From the NCBI GenBank assembly GCA_034401135.1, contig JAWZSP010000006.1:992001-1056000 (forward strand): a stretch of DNA of 64,000 nucleotides. Direction: 5' to 3'. Made by a program: the position numbers and the translations under genes. Numbering within the stretch: position 1 is the first letter of the stretch; each line of letters opens with the position of its first letter. Source of the stretch: Volutella citrinella (Eukaryota; Ascomycota; Sordariomycetes; Hypocreales; Nectriaceae). Of this stretch, positions 1 through 14,265 are shown one piece after another. The notes under the pieces were generated by a model. That model made no database searches. It saw only the letters and a list, made by a program, of their open reading frames with translations, and was not told the origin of the DNA.

Positions 1-336
1 GAGTACACCGAGGGCCTCATCGTCTTCACCATCGACGGCAAGGAGGTGCGCCGCATCACCAAGGCCGACACGCTGCCCGGCGGCAGGTGGAACGGCCACC
101 ACTTCCCCTCGGGCGCCATGCAGGTCCGCATCGGCGTCTGGGTCGCTGGAGGACCGGGCGCCCGCCCCGGAACCATTGAGTGGTGCGGCCCGGCCAACTT
201 TAACCAGGCTCCCTACAAGGCAAAGTTCAAGTCCATCAAGGTTGTCGACTACGGCAACGGCAAGACGCCCCTCAAGACCCCCGTCAAGGCGTACAAGTAC
301 GCCGACATGACTGGCGAGAAGGTCGTGGCCGTCTGA
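1..336 (+). CDS. GH16-type cell-wall glycosidase, 3' end only
   Basis: The reading frame is open from base 1 and ends at TGA 334-336, giving the last 111 residues of a protein whose start lies outside the window. The tail resembles fungal GH16 (beta-glucanase/CRH-like transglycosylase) proteins: a strand pair around VFTIDGKEVRRI, then the segment VWVAGGPGARPGTIEWCGP, which in this family follows the catalytic core and includes the W-x-G-P type motif of the beta-sandwich. The catalytic ExDxE motif is upstream and not visible. The family acts on beta-glucan or chitin-glucan links at the cell wall. The exact subfamily cannot be settled from this piece, and no GPI-anchor signal is seen in the final residues. 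Confidence 0.7.
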   Translation, partial: EYTEGLIVFTIDGKEVRRITKADTLPGGRWNGHHFPSGAMQVRIGVWVAGGPGARPGTIEWCGPANFNQAPYKAKFKSIKVVDYGNGKTPLKTPVKAYKYADMTGEKVVAV

Positions 337-696
337 GAGGCTCGAAGCGGAAAGAGATGCAGCACAAAACATTTTAAGCTCACAAAGTCGTGAGCCAGGC
401 CACGCTTCCCCTTGCCCAACCTGTACATACAACGGCGCAAGGGGACTTGGCATCTCAGCCGAGGAGGATTGATTGGATACATTTTGGATTTATAACCGAC
501 ACCGACCTTGAGACTCAGAGAGCTCAATCCACACGACGACATCAGCAAAGGAGACCCCAGCAGGGCAAGGGCTCCGCGTCGCGTGATGATACCCAGAGCA
601 GAGTGCAGGAGTAGATGCATGCTTATATAGTAATGGCTTCGTAATAGAACCTGCAGCGCAAGTCGCTTGCCTACAAACACAATACTCCCGTCCCAT

Positions 697-2189
697 CTAT
701 TCCAAGTTGGCCATGCCGTCCACGATTGTGTCGCACAGCCGGTCCACAAAGTCGTCCTCGGATCCCTCCACCCCGAGCGCGTCGACCTGCCACGACACCG
801 TCATACCCATACTACCGCCCTTTACGGTAACAAAGTTAAAGGTTATAGGCGGCCCCGTCGCGTGTCCTGGCTGCGTAAAGTACATTTGCGTGACAGAGGC
901 CGTCGTCTGCAGCGCACCGCTGCTACCCAAGTCCGCGACGCCAACGTTGCTCATCTCAAACGACGAGTCCCGCTTGAGCCCGATCTTACCCATCAGCCAC
1001 TTGCGGATGCTCGGCGCATACCGCAGCAGGCCTATGGACTGGTCCTGCAGGCGCGTCGCGCTCCCGGCCAGCCGTTCCGTCGCGGCCCGGGCCGATGCCC
1101 ACTCGTCGGTCGTCAACGGACCCCGGGCCGGCGAGCGCTGGAACACGAGGAAGTCGCCCGACGCGAACTCGCCCATCTCGTCGGCCGCAAACCCGCCCGC
1201 GGCGCGCATGTTGACGGCCGTCTGCGAGACGAAGTTGGTGATGCGCCCGTCCGGCAACGCCCTGCTGAGCGCCCGCGCGATGAGCTGGTGCGCGAGGCCC
1301 GTCATCTTGACGCCGCGCTTGCGGCAGGTGGCCAGGGCCTGGTTGACGACGTCTGCTGTGATTCTCACGGCCTTGACCCTCGTTTTGAACGTCGCGGGGT
1401 CGAAGGAGGACGGGCCGCCGGTCCACGTTCCTTCGTTGGCTGATGAGGCGCTGGCCGCGATGCCGATGGCGCTCGAGACGAACTTGGGCAGAACCTCCGC
1501 AGCCAAGGGAGTCAGAAGGAAGGACCAAGATATCGGAAGCCGCTCTGCTGTGTCAAAAGGCTCCGGTAGGGGCGTTGAGGGCGTTTCGATTATTGACGAC
1601 TCCAACTTGGCGCCCATGAGGGTCTTGTCGCCAAGAGCCTCGAGCAACGTTTTATGGAAGATGTTTCCTGTCATGCCATCTCCAATGGCGTGCGAGTATA
1701 CAAAGGCGACAAAGTAGTGCCTCAACTGCTGGAGACGCTGGATGACGAGTTTCCACGGCGGGCGTCCCGCGGCGAAGGGCTGGTCAACCTGAGCCTCGAG
1801 CACGGCCTCGATCGTGGCCTGGTCGCTCGCGTCTGGTACCTGGGACTGGAAGACAATGTGTTGGCTCAAGTCTACAGAGGGAACACGCTCGTAGAAGGAG
1901 GCGTCGGTCTCCGAAGCGCCATACACGACGCAAAGCCAAGGCTGTTTTCGGACACAGTAGGCCAACGGCCCGTAGACAGCCTCGGGGGCATCCAGCCCCG
2001 TCGCGGCGTTCCACTCGTAGATACCGCCGATTATGACGGCATAGTACAGCCCCAGATCCTCGCGAGAAATGGTCCGCTGCTCATTCGGGCCTGTCGCGGG
2101 TCAATAAACGGGAAAGCAACTCCACTGCGACTCGATTGAAGAAATATAAACTCACTCGCCCGCCGTTGGAAAACATTGGCCGACGTCAT
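697..2189 (-). CDS. AATase-family (alcohol acetyltransferase-like) acyltransferase
   Basis: Two exons: 2156-2189 and 697-2090, with a 65-nt intron (donor GTGAGT, acceptor CAG). The first exon codes for only 11 residues and is needed because the large open frame has an in-frame stop just upstream of the acceptor. The product is 475 aa. The motif HAIGDG (H145-x3-D149-G) is the HxxxDG active site of CoA-dependent acyltransferases of the condensation-domain fold, and the N-terminal segment ISREDLGLYY matches the start of the AATase family (Pfam AATase, yeast Atf1/Atf2 relatives). Such enzymes O-acylate alcohols or sterols with acyl-CoA. The substrate is unknown. In fungi, relatives also sit in metabolite clusters, but no cluster backbone is visible here. 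Confidence 0.8.
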
Positions 2190-3060
2190 GGCTGCGTTGG
2201 CGATGGTCAGCTGGTTATGTCTGTACACACCGGCTCAGTCGTGTCTGCCACTCTGCGAATCGCTGGGAGACAAAACACATCAGACACATCTCATGGCCAA
2301 GGGCATGCTGAGTATTTATTCACGACGTCGCCAGGCCCGGCTTCGAGACCCCTGAGGCGGCATCTTCGGCGACTTGTCAGGCGGGTCCCACCTTACCTAA
2401 AGTAGCAAAAAGTTGCCGTTCCGGTGGGCCTGATCGGCCGGTGCTTGATCCCCATTGGACGGTCCATTACATAGAGGCTCTGCAAAGCACGATGCGACTC
2501 TGACAGACCTCTCTTTATCAGAGGATAGTGCGTGGTAAAGAATGGCAATGGGTAAGCCTAACATGTCCATTGGGGAGGCCTCTCAATAGACCAAATGGAT
2601 GGGACAAGTCTGAAGATATAAGCTACATGTATCTCGTTCAAAGTCGAAGCCATCATCAGGATTATTTCGGGCACACCGCAAAAACGAAGCAGTTACGTAG
2701 GCTCCCGCCCTTATATATCAACACGTCGAAGGGTCCTTTGCGCTGAATAAATCGAATGATTGCGGTTGGGCATGGTTGAAGAGGGTAATTGGTGCATGTT
2801 TGTGATGTGCAGCCTCTAAAATCACTCGAGTCAGGAATGTCCATACTTCATGCGCCTTATATCTCTGATTAACCCGAAACTTCATTAACATGGCGACACG
2901 GCTGTTTCGTGGAAGTCTAAACTAGAAAAACGGAGGAAAAGTGGTAAGCAGTCAAAGAGGAGACCCAGGATTGTGCACGCGAAGATGCGCAGAGAATGGT
3001 ATAGGGTACCACCATGCTGGTCAGGGTCCACATTCGCAGCCAACAATTTGATGGATGAGG
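2190..3060. other. Intergenic region, no gene seen
   Basis: Only short unconserved frames occur here. It holds the promoter of the acyltransferase on the minus strand. Confidence 0.5.
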
Positions 3061-3357
3061 CTAGTGTAAAGTGAAAGCTGAAAAGCGGCTTTCGGAAAAT
3101 TTATTCGTAATATTCCATGGGAAACTTGAGAGACGCCAGTCAACTTCAGAAACCGAATTGATCCCAACTTCTTCCTTCAAGAAGTCGATGGCTAGCCGGG
3201 CCAGTCCGGGTTGCCATGGATTTCTTCCATGAGGTCCAAGAAGCTATTGATGCGCTATCACGGAATAGGAGTCCCCATTTCCCCAGTGGAGGAGGTCTGG
3301 AGACCGGAGTAGAGTCTGGGGTCGCCACATTGGTAGTTGCTGGGGAAGAGGATCTCG
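3061..3357 (-). pseudogene. Decayed coding relic, unidentified
   Basis: On the minus strand, 3195-3061 encodes a coherent 44-residue tail that begins LAIDFLKEEVGINSV and ends at TAG. Immediately upstream, another frame reads DLMEEIHGNPDWPG and, further up, NYQCGDPRLYSGLQ. The two upstream segments are separated by adjacent TGA and TAG codons, and the tail is reached by a one-base frame slip near 3194. The composition looks protein-like and unlike the surrounding frames. The TGA/TAG pair would arise from CGA/CAG by C-to-T change, as repeat-induced point mutation produces. I do not recognise the parent family. It could also be a chance arrangement. Confidence 0.35.
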
Positions 3358-5977
<2,620 letters not shown>

Positions 5978-6684
5978 TGACACTCTGTATACATGGATAG
6001 GCCCGGAATTTGTACAAAATGTAACGAGTGTTGCGGTTTCAAGATGAAATCTTGCAAAGAGAGCGGCAAGGGCCCTGATCTTGGTCTTCGGGACTTGGGC
6101 AGTTCGTAGATAACGATATTTATTTCAAGACGAATTGGAAGAAAACCTTCACCAGTTCTAAGGATGAGCTCCCCGGTTCAGGCGCCTGATGAGATGTTAA
6201 CGCCTAAGAAAGGTTGTCGAGTGGTTGCGAAGATCCGGCTGAATCTATCAAATGCTAATTGTGACTTATTATGGACTAACACTGTGGTTGAGATGTTAGG
6301 TATAACATCTACTATGAAATTTACTGTGGTTTCTATTGTATATATATCAGGCTGTGTGTTGCACGGGCTTGTTGACTATCTTCCATATTCTAGCAACTTT
6401 ACAGATGAAACAGTAACGACTTGAAGTGACCTAGGATAAATATCCCGGTGAAATGGATGGAAGGATCTGTTGTCTCATGTCTCCTTGAACTTTACTGAGT
6501 GGGGCTGCAGACGTCATGAAAACGTTCCGCCGTTCCCGAGACCGTCATGGACGTTTTCCCCGCCTCAACATCTCAACTTCCATTTGAACCTCACGATTCA
6601 CCTTGATTCTCGGCATAATTATCCCAAGGACCCACGGGTGGCCTCAAGGTCCGGCCCATAAAGTAGACATTCCAAAGCGTCACG
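5978..6684. other. Intergenic, partly AT-rich, no gene seen
   Basis: Positions 6160-6430 are AT-rich with one 86-codon frame of no recognisable family. They could be an old decayed element but lack terminal repeats I can identify. Confidence 0.4.
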
Positions 6685-7621
6685 ATGGTGTTCACTTGTG
6701 GGACTTGTTCCAAGCAATTCTATGCCGGCTGGAAGGCCCGGGATCAGCATTGCGATGCCACAGGACACTCCCTCCCAGAGTTCGAATGTGACATCTGTGA
6801 TGAGTTTTTCAGCGACGAGGATGACCGGCAGACCCACATGGAAGCCTACGACCACTACTACGCGGATGCTATCGAGTGCGACTTCTGCTCCTGGAAGCTC
6901 ACAGTCGGCGGATGCTTGGAGAAGCACTACCACTCTCATTTATATTGCTATCCGTGCAAGCGAGCATTCCAGAACCGGAACAATATTAATATGGTAAGGA
7001 CTGATGCATCCAATATCGTACGCTCATAATGCTCAATCGCCTTGGCAGCATCTGAACTCGTGGGCCCATAGACCCGATGGCATCCAATGTCCATTCTGCC
7101 TCGAGACAAAACACAATGCCACTGGCCTTGTTCACCACCTTGAGCGTGGCGCATGTCCAAAAGCCCCGCTGAATCGCGATGACCTGTATCGAACCATCCG
7201 GAAACGGGATCCACGTGGCGTCATCACCAAGCACTTGATAGATTGGACCGGCTCATCCTCATACGAAGCCTCCGATCGCGCCTGGAATCCCAATGTCGGG
7301 TCATACCAGTGCTACTTTTGCAATAAACTCTACGGGAAGTTGGCGCATTTGAACCAGCATCTTGCGTCGCCCGCACACCAACAGAGTCTCTACCATTGTC
7401 CCAATGACGGTTGTGTGAACGAGTTTACGTCGTTGGCTGGTACAATCAACCACTTGGAGAGCGAGGCGTGCGGATTCATGCGGTTTCAGACGGTGCAGAA
7501 ACGTATTCATGGTTTGGTGGCTTCCGACAGACAGATTATGTTTTCAACTGGTTGGCTGCAGGGTCACGAATGCCCATCACCACTGTCAGGAGGGAATGTT
7601 CGAATTACGCAATGGATATGA
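6685..7621 (+). CDS. C2H2 zinc-finger protein
   Basis: Exons 6685-6993 and 7049-7621 with a 55-nt phase-0 intron (GTAAGG...GGCAG); 293 aa. Several C2H2-type fingers are visible: CGTCSKQF..., CDICDEFFSDEDDRQTHMEAYDH, CDFCSW...HYHSH, CPFCLE...HHLERGAC, and CYFCNKLYGKLAHLNQHLASPAHQ near the C terminus, then a CPNDGC...NHLESEAC finger. This layout is that of a common ascomycete zinc-finger family of unknown role (nucleic-acid binding inferred). The C terminus after GLVASDRQIM is uncertain, because related proteins end near this point and a missed intron is possible. Confidence 0.75.
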
Positions 7622-8067
7622 TGATGATCATGAAGAATGACAGATGCATCCAAGCAGGGCGGCCTGTGAAGGGATTGTCAATTGTATCAGATTGGTTTTT
7701 CAGATACAACCAGAACAACAAGACAGGCACCTTTCGCCACAAAAGCGACGCCTTGCAAGAATTGGCCAGGCTTATGGACTTCAAAGAAGAGAAGGATAAC
7801 CGCACTTCCAGAAGTTGTACCGGGCTTGTTCGATCTCTCAAACAAAAGGGAGCCAGCAGATCTGAAACGCTCCACGGTTCTGCTACGTCATTTCACCCCG
7901 CTTGTCAGCTGATGGATGCCAAGACAATGCGTCTTGGCGATAACAAAACCGAAACCACAAGGCAGACAGACAGGTTGACTGGAAAGCGAGGCATTTTGCT
8001 TACACATCCATCCCCGGGACACCATTGCACTAGATTTCATTCTCCATTCTCACACAACAGGATCAAA
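7622..8067. other. Intergenic region, no gene seen
   Basis: A long frame runs through this stretch from the 3' end of the zinc-finger gene into the HET gene, but its content before 8068 is not protein-like. Confidence 0.45.
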
Positions 8068-10566
8068 ATGCAGTATCTCGACCAGCCACCACCGTCTCAC
8101 AACGACGCACCATCCTCATCCGCTTCACAACCCCGGCCTGCAAATACCGCCTCACCAGGTCCAGGTCCCCAGAGCCATCCAACGGTAGCAATTTCCAAGC
8201 CGAATTCATGCATCCCCACGTTCCGTCCCATCTCGGTCCCGGACGGAACCTTGTGTTCCTGGTGTGATGACTTCCTCAACGCTCTGAACACATATTACTG
8301 CAACTCAAGGAATGTCGCCGATCTTCGGAGGGCAGCCGAAAAGTGTTGTTGTTGCGCCATGCTGCTGCTGGCACTCGAACGGTCGGTTAGCTTCATCAAC
8401 CATGATCTCGGGCACGCTGGTGCAATACTTCGCCCTCACCCACTCGTGCACCGACATGTCAGTATCCAAGTTGATGCCCGCGGCTTCATCGAAGTGCCTT
8501 ATATGCAAATATCGGTATACACAAGCAAGACATCACCCTGGATAAAACTTCAGCTGCTACCGGCTACAGGTATGCTATGTTCACCGTCCTTCTTGCGTGT
8601 TTGCTGTGCTACAGCAAAAGGCTAATTCACGCGTACAGCTGTGGGCAACGACATGAACCTAAACCATCTCGCTCCGTCAGGCCGTTCAGATGCTGTTTGG
8701 GAGATCGTAAACTTCTGGCTGAAGCAGTGCTCAACTCGCCACTTTGAATGCTTCCGAAATGTAAAGGACACGACCTATAAGCCCCGGAGGCTGCTTCAAA
8801 TGGTCTGCCAGGGGGCATCTGCAATAATTCGCCTGGTCGATGGCAGCCAAGCCAACGAATATGCCAAATACATAGCTCTGAGCTACACTCGACAAGCAAA
8901 CATGCCATTACGTCTCACCAAGGGAAACCTACAAGCCTTCAAGTCAGGTATCCCAGTTCAGAATCTCCCCACTCTCTTCCAGGACGCGTGCCACGCCGTC
9001 CAACAACTGGGGCAAGAGTACATCTGGATAGATCAGCTCTGCGTTATTCAAGATGACGTGCAAGATTGCGCAACTGAGGCAGAGATGTGGGCAGCGACGT
9101 ATCAGAACTGCCATCTGGCACTATCGGCATTGGGTGCTTCCAGCGTCGACGAGAGCCTCTACTGCGATGACTCGACGCGACGAGACAACAACTGTATCCC
9201 GCTCCAGATCCGCATCAACACGCCAAAAACACAGGCTATGGCGGGAGACTATTATCTCCTTGACTACTATGGCTGGTGGCAAAAGTTTAGCAAAAGTTCG
9301 CTGGAATCTGGTGCCTTGGCCTTCTCAGAGCGCCTGCTCGCTCCTCGAGTGCTGCATTTGGGTCTCGAGCAAGCCGTGTTCGAGTGCTCCGCTTTCACCG
9401 TGTGCGAGCGGTTTCCGTATCGTGACTTCGGCAAATGTGAGGGCTTGGAGTATGTTCGGCCCCTTCTAGAGGTACCAGATGGTAACCTAAAGGCATTCGT
9501 CGCAGGAGGCGGCAAGGGGCACATGCCAATAGACACCGTCCTCAAGTTATGGGGTGAGGCAGTCCTGGGATTCACTTCGCGCCGTGCCAGTTCCGAACAA
9601 ACCGCACATTCCGCATTCGCCGGCATAGTTGACTCTTTCTCCCTTGCTATTGAGCATCATGCTCGTTCACAGGAGCCAAGATGCTCCGGGTATCCAGCCA
9701 TTGGCAGATTAAGCCTGGGATCGGCAGCATCTGGGCCACAGGCGGCCGAACAAGGCAAATGGAACGCTCAGTTTGTTGCAGGACTCTGGAGGTGTAAGAT
9801 CGACCGCCAACTTACGTGGCAGACAGCCGTTGTTGTCCTCCACGGCAACGATAAAGACCTGGGACCAAATACCAAAGACCTGTTAATTGGCAGACCTGGT
9901 AGGCGGCCGGACCAATATCAAAGCCCTACATGGTCTTGGTTGTCCGTCATTGATACACCCATTGCTCTGGAGCCGGTTAACACAAGAGAAGAAGTATACT
10001 ACATCAAGGTGCTGGATGTTGAGGTGAAGCCGCCTCCGACCAGCCCTGCGGTTACGCCATGGTTCGTTGCTGGCCCTGGGTCGTACATTCGCCTTCAGTG
10101 CAAACTCATCCCTGTCTCACAGCTATTCTATGAGGACCAGGTCGACCTCTATAAGCACGAAAACGGAAAGACGCATGTGGAAAGGAAACCAGCGGTTTTC
10201 CACTGGGACACGCCTTTTGGGGAAGAAGCCGCTCGCGCCCAGATGCCGTGCCTTGTGCCGACGTATTCAGCCCAGCAGCGCTCAGTTGGAGAGATATTTT
10301 ATCACGGCCTAGTCGTTGATGCCAGGTGTGGAAAAGAGGGGTTGGATTGGCATTACGTTCGGCTGGGCGCTTGGTGGTCCAGTGGCGACGGAGATTCGAT
10401 CTTCTCAGCAACTGAACGGTGGCAGCAGTTTACGGAGGGACGGTGCAAGGAGTTGAAGGCTAGACGAGAGGAGAGTATGAATGACAAGTCCTGGCGGCCT
10501 GGCTTTGAAGCACAGGAAGTTGAGAATGCTGCTGCCTTTGGAAAGTGGGTTATAGAAATTCGATAG
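8068..10566 (+). CDS. HET-domain (heterokaryon incompatibility) protein
   Basis: Exons 8068-8569 and 8639-10566, intron 69 nt (GTATGC...GTACAG, branch GGCTAAT); 809 aa. The central HET domain (about residues 245-400) shows YIALSY, GIPVQNLPTLFQDA, YIWIDQLCVIQDD, and WAATYQNCHLALSALGA, the ordered conserved blocks of Pfam HET. The preceding segment WEIVNFWLKQCSTRHFEC also fits the usual pre-HET region. The N-terminal ~90 residues are Ser/Pro-rich, followed by a CSWC/CCCC cysteine-rich stretch. The usual SYCWG after the first block is replaced by SYTRQ. HET proteins trigger growth arrest or cell death after non-self fusion, and the fold is related to TIR domains. Whether this copy is an incompatibility gene is unknown. 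Confidence 0.85.
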
Positions 10567-11329
10567 ATGCAGTCCTCCAAGTTCTAGGTATCTACATGTG
10601 TCTGGATGGATGTGTGACGTGTCTGGACCAGTGGACATGGTGGGGGCAGTCTCTGTGAATAGTCGAACATGTCAATGGTGATGATCTTCGACTAGTCTAG
10701 ACTGCTGCAAGAATAATTCATTCTATCGAATCTGGTGAATAGCAGGCCCCTTGCAGACTGAATCGCACTTCAATAATAGACGGCAATACTACCATCTCGC
10801 AGGATTGTGGTCTATTGATTGGGCTGGGTAGTATCGGCTGACAGATGGGCACGGACCTAGAGATTGGCCTCAATCCAACAAGCCACCAATCGCCGGGAGA
10901 AACGGGGTTTAAGGTTGCATGATCGACTGGTAAAGTGTTGGTCGGCTATATGCCCGAACTTCGGCGTCAGGCAATTCGGATTTACGAACCCGGACGGACA
11001 TCGACTGAGGCCGGGAAAAAAAAGAAAAAAAGACGAAAGCCCTAAACCTTCAAGAGAAGGCAGCGTGAGAAATTACTGGGGCATTACCTAACGGGCAGTG
11101 GGCACGATTTGTCATTTGGCGGCGTCGGAGTGGACCCGGGTGGATGTCGTTGAGATCAGGCGTCCATGGAAGGGCGCGCACAAGCAGCGGTCGGGCTGTC
11201 TAGTTTCTGGGGTTGGTGCGATATTAATTAAGAACATGCCCGTGGCGGAGCATTTGTCGTTTTGTCTGGGGGACAATCAATCGCAGTTGTAGAGTCATTG
11301 CTCAACTCCCTGTGAGGCCATCACCAAAA
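10567..11329. other. Intergenic region, MFS promoter
   Basis: No coding frame recognised. It contains an A-rich tract near 11020-11032. Confidence 0.5.
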
Positions 11330-13022
11330 ATGTCGACCACAACGCAGCTCGCCCCCGTCCTCTCCCACCCCGGAGCTGGCGCCAGCAGCATCCCGCTGAC
11401 ACTGCTCGAAAACTCGAGTCTCCGGTCCGCGGAGGATGTCAACGAACTGCCCACACGGACATCGAAGCTGCAGCAGTCGTTTGTGACACTGCAAATCTTT
11501 GCCATCACCTTCACCTCGTCCATCATCAACGGCCTCGTCACCGTCGGCCTGCCCGCAATCACGCGGGACTTGCAGCTGCCCCCTTCGCTGGCATTTTGGC
11601 CGGCGTCGGTGTCGGGTCTTGCGACCGCGTCCACGCTGCTGCTGGCCGGGTCCATCGCCGATGCTGTCGGGCCGCGAGGTGTTGAGCTCGTGGGAGCCTT
11701 CTCCAGCGGCGCGCTGATGATCGGCCAGGGCTTCTCCAAGACGGGGGAGCAGCTCGTCTCGCTGAGGGCGCTGCAGGGCGTCGGTCTCTCGCTGCACTTG
11801 GCGTCTTCGGTGGCCATCATCACGAAGACGCTCCCCAACGGCCCGGGGCGGAACATGGCCTTCTCAATGCTGGGCCTGAGCCAGCCCCTGGGTTTCTCGG
11901 TTGGCCTCGTACTGGGCGGAGTCTTTGTCGACACTGTCGGTTGGAGGGCGGGATGGTACCTCTCCGGCGCCATCACCCTCGTCTTCGCCGTTGTCGGTCT
12001 CTTTGTCCTTCCCAAGGACATGAGCACCCGCCGCGTTGGCGATGTCGTTCGCGATGTCAAGACAAAGATTGACTGGGTCGGTGCCAGCCTGGCCTCGCTC
12101 TTCATGGCTCTCCTCTGTTATCTGCTGGCGTAAGTGGTCTCACTCCTAGACCATCAACTGCCATCCATGCTAATTCGTTTCATAGTGTGCTTAGCTCCGA
12201 TGTGTACCGCATCAAGGACCCCCAGAACATTGTCTTCCTCTGCCTCGTGGCCATCACCCTCCCTTCATTCATCCTCTGGGTCCATCGCCAGGTCAAGCTC
12301 GGCAAGCCCGCCTTGATCCCCAACGCTCTGTGGAAGAATGCGACGTTTTCGAGCATCTGCGCCACCATTGCCCTGTCATTTGCCGTCATCAACTCGATGG
12401 AGCTCTTCGCCAGTTTGTTGTGAGTAGACGACGTTCATCAGGGTTACGACTTCGGTTCTAATGCAATCACAGCTTCCAAGAAATCCAGCACCTCTCCGCC
12501 CTGCAGGCTTCGATCCGCATCTTGCCTAGCTTGGTGGTTGGCGCCGCGATGAACATTGTCATGGGATTCTTCGTCCACAAGATCCCTGCCGTGTGGATTG
12601 TCGCCCTCACTTCCATCCTCTGCGCCGGCTCGCCTTTGCTGATGGCTGTGATTCAACCACACTGGCCCTACTGGGGCAACGCCTTTGTCGCCCAGCTCCT
12701 TCAGCCCATCAGTGTCGACGCCTTGTTCACCGTTGGCCTCATCATCATTACAGACGTTTTCCCCGAGGACACTCAGGCTCTAGCCGGTGCCGTGTTCAAC
12801 ACAGCCGGACAGTTCGGCAGTGCGCTGGGTCTGGCAATCCTCCAGGTTGTTTCCACCATGGTGACCAAGGAGGAGCACAAGAAGGAGGAGCCCGAAACCA
12901 AGGCCCTGATGGAGGGCTACCGAGCCAGTTTCTGGACCATGTTTGCCTTCATGATGCTTTGTGGCGCTATCGGAGTTTTGGGTCTGAGGAAAACTGGAAG
13001 AATTGGCCTGAAGCGCGACTAA
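11330..13022 (+). CDS. Major facilitator superfamily transporter, DHA2-like
   Basis: Three exons: 11330-12129, 12186-12419, 12473-13022 (introns 56 and 53 nt, both GTAAGT/GTGAGT donors); 527 aa. Hydrophobic helices span most of the protein. Family markers include RALQGVGLSLHLASSVAI, GLSQPLGFSVGLVLGGVF followed by GWRAGWYLSGAI (the motif C/arm region of drug:H+ antiporters) and QHLSALQASIRILP after the second intron, which is typical of 14-helix fungal DHA2 members. It probably exports small toxic or secondary compounds across the plasma membrane. The C-terminal tail is short and basic. An SDR gene follows 365 bp downstream on the same strand, which may be coincidence. Confidence 0.85.
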
Positions 13023-13386
13023 TGCGCGCGTTATATAGATTCCGTATTAGCCAGCGCATGGGTGATTTGCATCTTCATGGCACTAATTATAAACAAGCCT
13101 TTCTGCGGAACACACATGTCTCGCCGACCTCAACTTGACCGCTTCATCATCGACTTGACGAGGCAGGCCGGCCCGTCTCTCCGACCAGGCTAAAATCTGA
13201 CGACTTCCCTGTCATGGCATGTTTATTTACTTCCCAGGCCAACGCCGAGTGTCAGCATCGGAAGAATCTCGCCCAAAGTCCCAATGCCAACCACCCCACA
13301 TCTTGATTGAATCAAAAGAAGAATCAGCAAGCAGGGAACCACGACTCCCAAGAATCACATCCAAATTCCAGTCTTCACTATCTAAC
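13023..13386. other. Intergenic, SDR promoter and 5' leader
   Basis: No gene seen. A frame from 13219 runs into the SDR, but family alignment supports the ATG at 13387. Confidence 0.5.
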
Positions 13387-14265
13387 ATGGCTTCCCCACG
13401 CACAGTCTTGATCACCGGGTGCTCCGAGGGCGGGCTAGGGGATGCCCTAGCACAGGCCCTGCACAAGAGGGGCCAGAAGGTCATCGCAACGGCACGGAGC
13501 GCGGCCAAGATGGCGCACCTAGAAGACATGGGCGTCGAGATCCTGGTCCTCGATGTTCGCTCGTCAGACTCGATAGCCAGCTGCGTGTCCGCGGTGGCAG
13601 AGAAGACGGGCGGCCACCTCGACATGCTCATCAACAATGCCGGCGGAGGCTACACAATGCCCGTAGTGGACTCGGACCTGGCTGTCTCGCGGGAACTGTT
13701 CGAGCTCAACGTCTGGGCCGTCATGGCAGTCATACAGGCCTTCATGCCGCTCCTCATCAAGTCCAAGCTCGGCGGCGTCATCGTCAACAACACGTCCCTC
13801 GGCTCCGTCATCCCCAACCCGATGGGGGGGGTCTACAACGCCAGCAAGGCGGCCGTCGCCCAGCTAACGGACAATATGCGCGTAGAGCTCGCACCGTTTG
13901 GTATCAAAATGGTTGACCTCAAGACCGGCTTCATCAAGAGCAACTTCCTCGAGAACCGACAGGGCGACGAGGTGCCGCGACTCCCCAAGGACAGCATCTA
14001 CAACGTCGCCAAGAGCGATATTGAAGACATTTTGAGCGGAAAGGGGGTCGAGAGCAGAATGATGGACAGCCACGTCTGGGCAGACAGGGTTGCGGCCCAT
14101 CTCGTGCTGAAGAATCCCCCGGCCCGGGTCTGGGAGGGAGGGAGCGCGGGTTTCGTCTGGCTCAGCACCTTTTTGCCCGAGTGGTTCTCTTATGGCGCTC
14201 TGGCGAAGCTAGGGGGGCTGGATATTGTGCAGCGCAAGTTGCAGGCATTGCGCGGCAGTAAATAG
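13387..14265 (+). CDS. Short-chain dehydrogenase/reductase, AYR1-like
   Basis: Single exon, 292 aa. Classical SDR features: cofactor loop TGCSEGGLG (from residue 10), NNAG at 83-86, catalytic Ser in NNTSLGS, and YNASK with Tyr150 and Lys154. The loop TGxxxGGxG, in place of TGxxxGIG, and the overall order match fungal 1-acyl-dihydroxyacetone-phosphate reductases (yeast Ayr1), NADPH enzymes of lipid-droplet/ER phosphatidate synthesis. A hydrophobic stretch near residues 255-275 could anchor it in the membrane. Many fungal paralogues of this type act on other ketones, so the substrate is only inferred. The start was chosen because MASPRTVLITG places the Rossmann strand at the N terminus as in the family. 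Confidence 0.82.
   Translation: MASPRTVLITGCSEGGLGDALAQALHKRGQKVIATARSAAKMAHLEDMGVEILVLDVRSSDSIASCVSAVAEKTGGHLDMLINNAGGGYTMPVVDSDLAVSRELFELNVWAVMAVIQAFMPLLIKSKLGGVIVNNTSLGSVIPNPMGGVYNASKAAVAQLTDNMRVELAPFGIKMVDLKTGFIKSNFLENRQGDEVPRLPKDSIYNVAKSDIEDILSGKGVESRMMDSHVWADRVAAHLVLKNPPARVWEGGSAGFVWLSTFLPEWFSYGALAKLGGLDIVQRKLQALRGSK

Noticed and set aside
707..1717. Long plus-strand frame opposite the acyltransferase
   Set aside because: Antisense shadow of a GC-rich gene; no protein-like motifs, while the minus strand carries HxxxDG and family order.
7411..8067. Upstream extension of the HET reading frame
   Set aside because: It overlaps the zinc-finger gene and the sequence before 8068 does not look like protein; the ATG at 8068 was used.
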